DNA of 64,000 nucleotides from Lepisosteus oculatus (lineage: Eukaryota > Chordata > Actinopteri > Semionotiformes > Lepisosteidae): the NCBI RefSeq assembly GCF_040954835.1, contig NC_090697.1, forward strand, positions 17,104,001 to 17,168,000. Reading direction: 5' to 3'. The position numbers and the translations under genes were made by a program. Below are positions 33,630 to 45,760 of this stretch, piece after piece. Under the pieces are notes generated by a model that worked only from the letters and a program-made list of their open reading frames with translations, was not told the origin of the DNA and did not search any database. Every line of letters begins with the position of its first letter. Position 1 is the stretch's first letter.

Positions 33630-36060
33630 GCTACTACAAGAGGAAGGATAAAAAACAGAGAAGATACAATACTGAGAGAGAAACAAAAACAATTTTATTT
33701 ATACTGTATTTCCTATACATGTTTTTATACATGTTTTAAATTGTATTTGTGCTCACAATCCAAGTAACTGAAAGAGTTAACAGTCAACATTTTGCCCACT
33801 AAGTTATCTAACTCCAGTCTAGCAGAGGATCAAACTCCAATATAAACTGACTCCTAAAATGATCTTCAGCAAGCTGAGATGCAATATACAGTATTTTAAT
33901 ATATTAGCATCCAGACCCCCTGAATTTAAACTATTTGTCCCGTAGAAATAGAATGTATATTGTAATGTATATTTTAGACTTCAAATGTATTTAGACTATT
34001 TACAGTAAGTAACAAAATGATACAACAGTAAGCATTGGTGTGTAAATAAGGAAGTGAAGCCGAAACTGATGCCACCTCCTTCAGTAACAATGACTTCAAC
34101 TAGACCTTTCCTGTGACTGCTTAACAGTCTCCCACATTAGCTTTTAGAAACTGTGGCTCAAAAAAGTTTTATAAGAAATTCTTATAAAACTGCTTCAAGT
34201 TGGAGACATTTGAAGATTTTTCTTGAATAAACAGTTCCCTTATTTTACTTAAGAAGAAATTCACTAAGTTACTGACCATTATATACTGCAGGGCAGGGCA
34301 GGGCTGCACAAACTCAGTCAGTTTACTTGTAACTTCTGTTACAATTACAGTATTTAACCAGCTGACTAGAATTACCTTCTTAATTGAAGTAAACTAAGGT
34401 TCACTTATTATTACACATGTACTAATTCTTAATTATTCATTATTTTCTACTGTATACACCAGTATATCTAAAAAAACAACAACAAATTGATATATATATA
34501 AGCATTTTTGGTTATTTAAGAAAATACCAGTTTAGATTAAACAAACATATCCTGGTGGGAAATAAATTCCCATAATTATATTGGGGGTTCACAAACGTTT
34601 TATCTGTACTGTAGATATTAGGGAAGCTCAATGGTGTTTTAGTGTTTGCTTCTCTTTTTCTTAGGAAACATCTGTTTATCACTAGACATTTTCGGTATTT
34701 GCACCCACCTGTGGGTATGATGTATCATTATTTATACATTGCCAGGGCTTGATTGCTTCAGTGCTGAATTTCATACCACCTTCATATTGTAAGCTATTTA
34801 CCTTCTTTGAGATATTAGGAAACATACTCAAGGTTATGGAGTTATGAGTAGAAGAAATTGTCATCCATTTTTCTTTTCAGAAAGAATTAGTTATTATTAT
34901 TCTAAATTAATCAATACACTAAATAATCATTCAATAAAGTTTCTATTAGAAGTTGATACTCCAGAACTGCAGTTTCTCATATCTTTTATATACATATTAT
35001 CTTCAGTTCCAGCTCTTTTATTACCATGAAGTTACCATGAAGTGAACAGAAAACCCAATGACATGTTGGTTAAGTCGTGCTCCTTTTTATCCCCTGAAGA
35101 TTTTGTGAAGAAAGAATGTGTAGTGTGTCACATGCAGATGTTACACATTTGTTTCTCCATGTTATGAGGGAGCCATACAACTCAGTCTACTGTATTTGCC
35201 ATCAAATTACTAAGAAAAGAATGAAGTGTTTGTTTCCCAGAAAAGAAAAAATGATTTAAATGTCCAATATTTTACATTTACACTTATTCCAATGGTTTGT
35301 TTTTAATTTTTGAGCTCCAGATTCAGAATAATGCTATGGAACAACATTTACATGTACATTTCTTCATGTTATTCTTAAAAATATACCAGATCTCAATCAG
35401 AAACCCTGCAACAACAGTGTCAGGATATTCATTGTAAGTGCTATATATTGCAAACAGCATTGTACTGAATTACAATCTCATTTTTTGTAACAATGTTATG
35501 TGAGTTTTTTGGGTTTTTTTTTGTTTATTAAGACTAGTCTGTGCAGACCCTTGTCAAAATCTCCCAGTACTTTTATTATTTTATATATTGAAATGAGATG
35601 CAAAAGCAGAGCCTTTTGACTGCTTGCCAGCTCCTTTGAAGCATGTAAGCGTGACGGTACATCTGTTCTCGAGCGATAACACCTATTGCATCTGCAAGAC
35701 TTGAAGGAACAAAGGGTCTTCTAGCTTCATGCCCATGCTTTCAAAGCCAGAGCTACACCCCTGTGGGATTTTCTAATAATGACAACTGTTACACTTTATT
35801 TGATTGTCACCTATCTATAATTCTCTCAGAGGTTAGGACTTAGGACACTGTAGCAATGTTCACAATGCTTAATAACTATTGTTCAAAAAGACATAATAGA
35901 AACATTACTTTATATTATACATTAAAGTACATATTATAGTATGTCTTAGAGTTTAGGCCTAGGATTAAGGTTTGCATTAAGATTTGAGTTTTTATGAAAA
36001 CCTACAGTGCACATACTGTATTGAAGAATGGTCATAAAGGATTATACATATAATGTAATG
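33630..36060. other. AT-rich intergenic stretch
   Basis: No gene, RNA or named repeat recognised. Contains a tandem GGGCAGGGCAGGGC near 34293 and many T/A runs. Confidence 0.5.
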
Positions 36061-36061
36061 T

Positions 36062-36495
36062 TGTAAGGTTCGGCGAGGACTGACACAGTGACTCAGACTC
36101 TCATTTTAAATGAGAAACTGTGCTTTTATTTATCCAGCACAGCAAGCACAACCACAGCAAGTCCAACTACAGCCCCACGTGTGAGCAGAGAGAGAGAAAG
36201 AAAAAGAGAGAGAGAATGTGAGAGAGCCAGAGAGGGAGAGAGGGAGAGAGAGCACAACACACTGGGGACTATTCTGGTCAGGTACTCAGGGATAGGGTGA
36301 CAATTGGGTATAAAAAGGGGTGCGAAACCAGGGAACCACACGAATCTCACCACTCTGTACACCCGTTTTGCAATGGGTCAGCAGCACTAGTGGCTCTCCT
36401 AGTCCCCACCCTGGCCACTACTACTCCAGTCCTGCCCCTCGCCGTATACCCCAGCTGGGCGATCTCCGACCGCAGCACCAGGCGAAGGCGCTACA
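36062..36495 (-). repeat. LTR-like block with internal GA-rich microsatellite
   Basis: On the minus strand it starts TGTAGCGCCTTCGCC and ends GCCGAACCTTACA, with AATAAAAGCACAG about 60 bases before the end, as in an LTR polyadenylation region. A (GA)n-like tract occupies 36179-36256. Five bases on each side (AATGT, ATAAC) do not match, so either the boundary is wrong or the copy has rearranged. Confidence 0.45.
36179..36256. repeat. (GA)n-rich simple repeat
   Basis: About 78 bases of imperfect GAGA/AGAG repeats with occasional C or T interruptions. Confidence 0.9.
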
Positions 36496-36554
36496 ATAAC
36501 ATCTCATGTACTGCAGTCTTTGAGAAGGTTTTATGCAGGCTCCAAAAGGGTGCA

Positions 36555-36890
36555 TTTTTATAATTCATCTTCTAATTGCTTCATCCAATTCAGGGTCATG
36601 AGGGAGCCAGGGTCTATATCAGCGCATAACCGGCGCAAGGCAGGAAACACTCCGGATGGGATACCAGTCCATTGCACGGCCCACACAGACACAAACACTC
36701 GCACCGGGGCCAGTTTTTACCTACCGTACCAGTATTTCTTTGAACAGTGTGAGGAAACGGGATCACCAGGCAAAAACCAACATGAACATGGGGAAAATAA
36801 TACAAACTGTACACGGATAGCATCCCAGGTCTGGAATTGAGCCCAGTACAAGACATCAATGCTAACCATTGTGTCATCCCATTCCTGGCA
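36555..36890 (-). repeat. tRNA-SINE family A, minus strand
   Basis: Shows CAGGGTCATGAGGGAGCC, GGCGCAAGGCAGG, CCGGGGCCAGTTTTTACC and GTCTGGAATTGAGCCC in the order of the reverse complement of family A. The head end GCTAACCATTGTGTCATCCC corresponds to the tRNA-like start. Confidence 0.72.
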
Positions 36891-36910
36891 TAGCTGTAAT
36901 AATAATTTAT

Positions 36911-37076
36911 GTAGTTCAGTTGGGTAGCTGCCTCAGCATGTGTAGGCTGCAAAGGAACAAGTCATAGGTTTATTCCATGCTAAAAAGAGAAGAAAGAAAG
37001 CACAATGTTTCGGCTGTGGAGCCACAGCTCTTTCTTTCTTCTCTTTTCAGCATGGAATAAACCTATTATTTGTTCC
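36911..37076. mobile_element. Penelope-like 3' ends arranged as an inverted repeat
   Basis: A minus-strand copy (from 36911, ending at GGCTGTGGAGCC) is followed at once by a plus-strand copy. Arms 36954-37000 and 37030-37076 are 47 bases each and pair with three mismatches. The loop of 29 bases itself contains GCTGTGGAGCCACAGC, able to form a small stem. Both arms contain the GGAATAAACC box seen at 8.0 and 15.2 kb. Confidence 0.85.
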
Positions 37077-37784
37077 ATAATAATTTATTATGTATTATTA
37101 TATTTACTAACTATTTCCATCTCATTTTTACATTATTTCTTCTAACATTTTTTAAATTCACTTAAAAATACAAAACTAATAATATGCTCTACAACAAAAA
37201 CACACAATGGCAACTCTTGGTCAGATCACTGACCTCTAGGTGGCAGCAGGAAGCTGCCAAATGTCTATGCAACTGCAAAATGTATACACAGTGGAGGGTG
37301 AAACATATAGGTGCTTTGTAACTGATTCTCAATTAAGTCGGTCTTAATATTGAAAAGACACAAAGCGACTGGGAAACTGAGTTGAGTTGCCTACTCTTAT
37401 AAATTATAAATTAAATCTAGGAGGTAAAAATGTGTAGATCTGAAAAACACTTCTCAAATCATTCAATATTTAAATACCACTTGGTTGTTTTGAATATTTT
37501 TTGTCATTTTAGTAAAGGTCTTGAAGTTGCAGATCTCCGAGTGACATCATTGTAGACCATTTAAATGCCAGTACAAACTCTTTTGTTTTGTTTTACACCA
37601 AGAATGGAAAACTCCACTTCTAATTGTACTGAGGGACCTTTGCTCCCACTCCACCTCTGATTTTGCTCATTACCAAATAATCTCAATTAAAAGTCAAAAC
37701 CATTATGAAGCAATGATTATTCTTCTATACTTTAGAAGTAAAGTAACTATTCAAAGCAAAATAATTCTGAGTAAAATACACTTT

Positions 37785-38150
37785 AGGTGGCACAGTGGTT
37801 TAGTATTGTTACTGTACCTTTGCTCTGTTAAGAGTTCTGTGGTACTATCTGTGTGGAGCTTGTATGTTCCTCCTGTGTTTGTGTGGGTTTCCTCAGGGTG
37901 CTCCAGTTTCCTCCTGCTGTCCAAAGACAAACTGTTAGGTTAGCTTTTTCAAAACTAGCCTAGGTGTGAGTGTACAGTATGTGTATATGTATCTGTGTTT
38001 GCCCTTCACAGACTGGTGTCTTTGTCAGGTTGTATCATGCCTTGTGCCTGTTGCTTGCTGACAAACTGTATCAGCTCTCCTGTGACCCTCCACTTGAAAT
38101 TTGGCACCACTTGTCTGAAGTCTTTTACATTTTAATGCAAAATGCAATAA
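37785..38150 (+). repeat. tRNA-SINE family A, plus strand
   Basis: Starts GGTGGCACAGTGGTTTAG (A-box end), continues CTGTGTGGAGCTTGTATG and GTGGGTTTCCTCAGGGTGCT, then TGCCTTGTGCCTGTTGCTTG and CCTGTGACCC. The B box has decayed. Matches the reverse complements at 21.4, 27 and 36.6 kb. Confidence 0.78.
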
Positions 38151-41100
38151 AGAAAGTTGTTCTAAACAGGGTAATTACAAGGTTGTCTGTCATTAATTAA
38201 TCATTTTACATCTTCAAATGAAAGTGAGAACTAAATTTTATTTTGTAAGGACCTTATGGGCATCTTATAAATCAATACAAACATTCCACTCCTTATTCTG
38301 AAGTGAAGGCTACAGTAGATCTGCATTAATGAGGATTATATGGGCAAATTACAGCATATGTCATCAGTAGAAGTTTTTGCAGCTTGTATTCCAGTCAATG
38401 GTATTGATTTATATACACAGTAGCTCAGAAAGCATCTTTATGTATTTATTGCTGAATGTATATCACACTTCTTCTGTTAGGAGTGTGCTAACTGAGTGTG
38501 CTAAACACAACCCAAACCCTTACCTCAAAGATAAAAATGTTGCATGAGGGAGTATTTTATGACACTGTGAAGGAAGAATGTGTGTTCTCTGAAAAAAAAA
38601 ACAGTTTTTAACATGCTTTTATTTTATTTTCAATGCATAAGAATTTTGCCAGCATGCTATAACCACACATGCATTTCTGAACTGTCATGATGTCTTAACG
38701 CACAAATAAAAAAAACCCTTCATCTCATAGCAGTGGTTGGAGCAGGTTCATGAACAAGCTAAAACTACAACTTCAGTGAACAATGACCTTTTGTTATTTT
38801 AATACTATTTGGCAAGGATGTCATATAAAGAAATGACTCTTGGGGTGAGGAATACAAATAATGTACATAATAGGCAGGGTTTTCTGTGAGGGCAGTGTGG
38901 CCAAATGCTAAACCCCGCTGAGGATGCTGTAAATGGATATGGGCCAGGCCTGCTCTTGAGAGGAGGACAGGGCAGCTTTAATCACAAATATCTGCGGGTG
39001 ATGAGCAGAGAGCTAAGCAGCTGGGAGCACATCTCTGTGCTGACTGACAAGCCTGGCTGCTGATTTAGCATTTTGCTAAGTGCACACTAGCTAGGAAGCT
39101 GGACTGAGTGGCTCATGGTTATTGACAAGACAAAGATTTTTTTTTTAAAGTTCACATATTGGTAATTTTTAGTAGCTTTTAAGGCATCACTGATTCTTTG
39201 ATAAAGAAAACAGGTTAGTCAGCACATTTCATGTAATAAGTGTCCAGACAAGAATACTATAATACGATGATGTTATTTTACTGGCTCTAGTGTGTTCCCA
39301 TTTTCAACAGACAAAAAAGAAAGCAAGGCTAAAATTAAGCTCTTGGTCAACATATTGGTGTTTTTGGTACTTTGACAACAAAGCTTGAACATCTTTCTTC
39401 CTCTCTGAGTTAGTCGTATCATGCCTCTGTCAGTGAAAATGTCTCTGGATTCCTAAAGGTTTAATGGCGAAGTGTTTTACTGTGCTGCTTCCCTAGACTA
39501 CTGTGTAACTGAAACAAAGGGTTTTGGTACTGAATGAAATGTAGTGTTAATTGTATTTATTCCTATCATAAAATCTGAAGACATAAATATGTACCCACAG
39601 ACTCAAGAGTGGAAAATTCTTTGTATCTTATGTTGTATTTTTTAATATTTTAATTAAATTGAACATTAAAAGTTGATTACTCTTACTTTTATTGTCTTTT
39701 GCTGTGTTTCTAAGTTTCTATGGTTTGGTAGGTGGGAATCTAGGATCTTTAATTTAGGGGATTTATAATTTGGAAACTTTATTCTGGTGTTTATCTTGAT
39801 GTGCTATTCCCCTTGCAAAAAAAAAAAACATAAAAAGTTGTAAACTAAAATGCGCTAAGTAATGTCCATTATCTTCTTATTGTGAGCACCAATTTGCACA
39901 CAGTCTTTGATTATAATGGACTGTGTTGATTATTGACTGACATGGAATTATTGTGTCTATGTTTTTAGAAGAATCACAACATTTTCATTTGGAAACTAGT
40001 AATATTGAGGCAAATGAGTTTAAATGAGTTAAATGTTAATGCTAATTAATTAATATTAGCATTTTTAATTTACAGTGTGAAAACATTGCTTTAATTGAAT
40101 CCCATTTTGACTGGGATTAATAACATTACTGAGCCACCAGGATCATCATGTGGCTTAAATACACACTTATTAGCTGGTGTTTGAGGTGCATTGTGGAAGG
40201 GCAAATCTGAGAGAGACAGAGAGAGACTCATGTCCGTCCTTGCCTTCCAGGAGAAAGACATTTCCATGGAAAGAGGTGACACAGCAGAATGAAACTTGAG
40301 AGAAACAGTGTCTGTCCCACCTGCCATTTGCACACATGTACAGTATGTGAACCAGGGGACGGCACAGCTGCCAAATCTACTGGGGTGGCTATTGGAATGC
40401 TCAAAGTAGGTGGAGAAGGGAAATTATGGCAAATAAAACCACACACACTTTTTTTTGCATGTTAATTTCTTTCTGCGTTCTCCTCAAGGGATTGAAAATT
40501 TGTGTTGGGTGATTCATTAAGTGATATTATAAAGCTCAGTACTAACAATTTTTAGAAGGGTTATATATGTTGTAATACAGACAATACAGTATATTCAGCT
40601 AACTTCACACGTGGCTTCACACTTTACTACTCTCCTGTCTTTTTACTCTGCTGTCACACCAGCAGTTGTTGGATCTTTCAGTGGGAGTCAACAGGTGCTA
40701 TTTTAGGTTGGAGAATGAGGATTTATAGACTTTGAATCAAGACCTTGATCAAACTAAGACTGAGATGGAGCTAACCTGAGATGCAAGAATACGATAGTAT
40801 TCTAGTATTGACTCTTCAATAGCTACAGACTTGTCCTTTCAATAGGTATTGAACAGCATTATAAAGAATAAAACTGGTAGACTGCAAAAAGGGTAGAGAA
40901 GAAGATTTGTATTCTACTTTTGATAATCAGTACTTAAACATTTCTGGCACCACACATAGGCCTAATCATAGGCCTAACAGGGATGTGGGTCCCTATTGTT
41001 TTTAAGTTGTTCTGATTATTTTCAGACTTTTATTTAGGTCCTCAGTTTGAGGGGCAAAAATACATTGTTTCTGTCTTTATAGAAATATTGTTTGAAATTA

Positions 41101-42880
41101 CATTTTTTGTGGTTGTTGTTCTTCATATGAACATTGTTTTAAATTAGATTTTCTTTTTACAAACACTCTCTAACCAGCCTTCATCAAAAATCAAATCACT
41201 TAAGCTCAAAATGCAATATAGAATACTTTCTGCATGGCAGTGCCATTGTTAGTGACTCTTGCAGCAGCCAACAAAGACACAGTCATACTGTATTAGAGAC
41301 CTTTGAATTGTTCCTGACCTGTGTAAACACAGATGGTGTTTGGGGGATGCAGGATTTCCTTGTAGATTACATCATGAATACTAACAGCAAGTAAATATTT
41401 CCAATATCCACCTGAGCATATTTTGACGCAGTTATACTATTTAGGTACAGCTGACCTCAAAGCTTTTCAGAGGATCCTTTCAGCTTTCAGTTGAGTTTGT
41501 ACTGTATCTTATCTGTAGGTCACCTGTCACTTGGGAGTCCCTGACCAAACCAACTGGATTTTCACACCACCTAAACCTAAACCAATACACATCCCTTTGT
41601 GTCACCATCTGCCTTTCATGTTTGGCTTGTCAAGGGAGTAATTGGTCCCGTCTTTGTGGTTTTCTTCCTGTGAAACCAACACATGGTCCTCAGTAATATA
41701 AAAGCATAGAATGAAAAGGATATACTAAATATTTATTCTCTAACGTTTAACCAGCAGAGGATAACCACTGCTTATCAAGCTGTTGATAAAGGATAGCATT
41801 ATTTTTTAAATCTTTTTTCATAGTCTGGCATGGTGAGTATTCTGAGTATTCCTCAGACAGCTGTAGGTCCCAGAATCTGAACTATCATACCAAGGTATTC
41901 TAGTGCACAGATGTTTGATATGCAACAACTGAGCAATATACTAATGCTCTATCAATGATTCCTTTATAGATGGGTAGGTACAGAGCAATATAGAGTATTT
42001 GTGCTTATATAATTGGACAGTATCACTGCTTTATTGGCTTTCTCTCATGTTACCGTTAGAGTTTGAAAGAGCATGGGTAGCATGCTGAGCAAAACTTGTC
42101 ACTGGTCAATATTAATTTCGTGTTCTGTTATACCAGCATACCAATAGTACGTCTCAGAGTCTTTTACACTTCCTTTTCACTAGTGCATTTGATGCTTGCC
42201 TGTGCTTTTTATGTGAGGCATAAACATTTTAATAAGCATTTTAATACTAGGTCAAATGTCTAAATGTTCCATAAGGCCATTAGAGAAAAACTGCTTATGA
42301 TTTTGTTATGTGGTGGTCTGAACAAGTGCAGAGCACCACTGCAGTTTTGAATCCATGTAGTTTCTCACCCTGGCCCTTTCCATTCCCGCTCAGCTTTTAA
42401 TCAGCAGTATTTATTGATCAGTTCAATTGCTTGGATTCCAAAATGTCCTCATTTAAATGTATAACCTAAAACGCCAACATTCAGACTGTTATGAAGTCTC
42501 TCCTCTACACTCCCATGATGAGCAGTGTTTTCCTTCTGCCAAGTTTTGGTGACCTAGCAACCAAATGAGCTAGACAGTCTGAAAGGCCTCCTCTCCTTCG
42601 TAACCATTCCAATATTTCTATAATCTTTCTAAACTTTTTTCAAAAATATTTGTTATAAAACAAATTCTTATAGTTATAAAAACTATTTCTGACAGAAATA
42701 GGACCAATAAAGCACGGGGTATTCTCATAGGATACTATTTTAGATTTTTGTTACTTTCATTCATTATGGCTCTGCAGCAAAAAATTGTCCATGCTTTCCT
42801 TCGTCAAGGTCCTCACCTGTCATCCTCTCTAACTACCCTTTGTCACCTTTGACCTTTCTGTTCCAATCCCCCACAATTGC
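38151..42880. other. Gene-poor AT-rich intergenic stretch
   Basis: No coding exons recognised. A G+C-richer patch at 38880-39120 and a dyad AATGCTAAT...ATTAGCATT at 40038-40063 containing TAATTA homeodomain-type cores stand out; either could be regulatory, but nothing proves it. Confidence 0.45.
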
Positions 42881-42882
42881 AG

Positions 42883-43320
42883 GCCTTTCAAGCTCCCAGT
42901 CCCCGAGCTCCTGACAACAGCTGTATCAACCTCAAGGGGACCAACTGGCACATGCAGAAAAGGACACACTGTTTAATGTCACAGCAATTAATGAATCAAC
43001 CAGGCACGAGAGTAAATACGAGCTGTGTGCCTTACAGAGACCGCATTGTAATGTATTTCATAAAGAAATGTGTTTCATTTTTTTACCTTTACCTTATCAA
43101 CTACCGATGTACATTTGATTCATAAATATAATACATGAACTTTTCTGTTTCTTTTAATGATCGTTATTTGTATAAAAACTCCCTTTGAAATATACCTGCT
43201 TGGAATGTAATTAATATTAATGTATTGATATAATATTTAATATATTTATGTTTGGGTCTGAAAGAAGCTTTTGTTCTGCTTCTATGTTGTAGTTATGATA
43301 ATAAACTTCAGTTCTTCATA
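42883..43320 (+). other. Weak candidate for a plus-strand terminal exon
   Basis: A pyrimidine-rich acceptor-like tract ends in TTGCAG at 42882; AATAAA lies at 43300-43305, followed by a T/G-rich stretch. One frame reads FKLPVPELLTTAVSTSRGPT, then GTCRKGHTV and a stop; another stays open for about 82 codons. I recognise no family, and no upstream partner exon was found. It could be a non-coding RNA exon or chance. Confidence 0.22.
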
Positions 43321-43549
43321 ATGGACGTCTCTGTTGTATACAGTGTTCAATTTTACTTTTAATTTCTTTTAGTTAATAATACTGTAATAAAACTGTAAAC
43401 TCAAACTGTATCACTCAAATTAAACTAATTCAGTGCTCTAAATTGTCATATGTCATTCAGCTTTCAGTATATTCATACATTCACTGAAGTAGCCACTTTA
43501 TGACAAAAATAAAAATCAACAATTTCTCACTATATAAGTAATGTAAGGT

Positions 43550-45760
43550 TAAGAATGGAGATACATTAACATTTTATACACATTTATTCCTGGAGATCTT
43601 CATTAGAATGTTTTCAAAAGATGATAAAACTTGGAAATAGCAAGTATTGCAGAAATTAAATGAAAAATTAAAACAAAATAAGTTACCAGGTCCAGAATAT
43701 ACACTAATGTTGTTAAAGAGATAGATGATTCATAAACCAATTGTTTTTGGTCTGTAAAAACTGGAAAAAACTTAGTTTGAATGGAAGATTGGAAATGTGA
43801 AAACTATATGAAAAGTGGGAAAGAACTGAATCTGGTTATTATAGACTGGTTAGCTTTACCTGCGTATTTAGTAACTTTGGAGTCTTTCATTAAGGACAAA
43901 TCTGAATAATATTTTATCATCGTAAATGAGACATTAAAAAGGGTCCCATAGAGGGAGAAACAACATAAAAAGGTTACAAGAAAGAAGAAACTATTCAGCC
44001 TGTTTCTATGTGTGCCCTTCACATGGATTAGTGCCGTGTCTGGTATCCATACTGCCTTTAACTAAAGAGTTATTGAAAATGAATGGATGGCAGTAACATA
44101 TCCCTTGCATAATTCATCACAATTTCTATTCCCCCAAGACTTTTACAGTTTGATGATTTAATGCTTGCTTATAATATCTGGTGAATTGAGGTTCTCCCCA
44201 GGCAAGCTACAAAAAGGAACCAATACTTATTATGCTCCTAAGATTGCATATGTAGTTTATTTAAAAAGCCTTTGACAAGCTTCCCAAAGACTGGCTCACT
44301 CTGACACTGTGGGAGTTAATGTGGTACCATGCAGATGAATTCAAAACTCACCCAGTGTAGTGACACTTTGACAGGGACACAGAGTTTAACAGAAAGTGGG
44401 GAAACGTGTGCTGGGCAATTTAAGATGTGGAGTCTTGCATTCTAGGGCTCAGTGCTGGGACCACTACTGCTCATACATATAGAAGATATTGACTGAGGTA
44501 TCAGCAACAAGTCAAATTACTGATACAAAGCTTTGGGGAATGGTCAACAGTCGGGATACAGATAGGGCTATATGATAACTTTTAGATAGATTGAGTTACA
44601 TGGCAAGTTCATTGTGAATAAGAAGTTTTTTTTTCTTGTGTGTACAGTAAGTAAGGGTATGACATATAGTACTTAAACCAATGGAAGTACAGAACTGAAA
44701 AGACATGTTGGGAAAAGTGGAAAAGGACCCTAGGGATCATGGTACAATCATTACTCTCGGCATCTGCCAAAGCAGTAAATAAAAGCCATACAAAAGGTTT
44801 GAGTTGTGTGGTGGGATTGGATTTTATCTTTTGTATAACATGCTCGTGATCTGAACCCTGCTACCTGGCCTAACATCTGTGAAATCTAACAGCTTAGTTT
44901 AACAATCTAACTAGGAGCATCATCATTATTGCTATTAAATGTTGCTTATGCTGATCATTTTTTGTGTTATTGTTAACAATAATGTCTTTGTAATTATGCT
45001 AAAAATATTAGTAGACTGCTGATATTACAAATTTTGAGTGTGTAACGAAGGGAGAAAGGGGGGCGGAAGGCACTCCAACTGTCTTTTCAATCGAAGGATA
45101 AAGGCATATATTGAGTAGCCGTTGTGCCTGGTTATTGCTAGACTTGTTTGTACCTGGCTACAAGGGGAATCTAAAACTTTGAAAACTTTAATACTTTTTC
45201 TCTCTGTATCGTGTCTGAATGTCAGCTGAAATAAAGGCCTGAAGATCGCTTCACCTCTGTAGCCCAGTTCCCAGTTCTTCTCAATGGCTTCCTTACAAGG
45301 GTTAACCTCACCCATCCACCTTCAACATGACACCTAAAACACTTCATGCTGAAACTTCACAGGGTTTTAGTCAGAACACAATTGGAGTACTATGTGCTGT
45401 ACAATGCTGCACACTCCTTTTCAACAGGGATCAAAACCCACTGTCCAGAGAAGACCAACAAGACTCATTAATGGGCTTTAGGAACTGATTTATAAGGACA
45501 ACTTGATGGAACTTAATCATGCTACTTTTTCAGATTTTAAAGAAAGGTAATAAAGTAGATCCCAGTATTTATTTCAAGTTCATTGAGCAGAACATGGGGA
45601 AAAAAAGATACTTACACAGTAATATCCGTAGGTTTTACAAATTCGGGATTGCAGGGATTTCATAACCAGGGCACAGTTTGCAGGAAACAGCTGAGGACTG
45701 GTAGGAAGAATGGCTTATTCTCATCACTAGCTTTCAAGTCTCACTTCACTTCTATTCTAA
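43550..45760 (+). pseudogene. Decayed CR1-like LINE, interrupted by an LTR-like block
   Basis: In changing plus frames the sequence shows ESGYYRLVSFTCVF (RT N-P-S region), SVLGP-LLLIHIEDID (RT motif around 44450), TKLWGMVNSRDTDRA and LDRLSYMAS (after the catalytic block), ELKRHVGKSGKGP, and at 45385 onward QLEYYVLYNAAHSF. These follow each other in the order of a CR1-like ORF2. Many frameshifts and stops. An LTR-like block at 45041-45297 splits the final part. Confidence 0.6.
45041..45297 (+). mobile_element. LTR-like element with polyadenylation signal
   Basis: Starts TGTAACGAAG and ends CTTCCTTACA (inverted ends). AAATAAAGGCC at about 45230 suits an LTR R/U5 boundary on the plus strand. 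Flanks GAGTG and AGGGT do not form a clear duplication. Its position inside a LINE relic supports insertion. Confidence 0.5.

Noticed and set aside
36126-36362. Minus-strand frame with Ser-Leu repeats and the plus frame with Arg-Glu repeats
   Set aside because: Both are translations of the (GA)n-rich tract in an LTR-like block.
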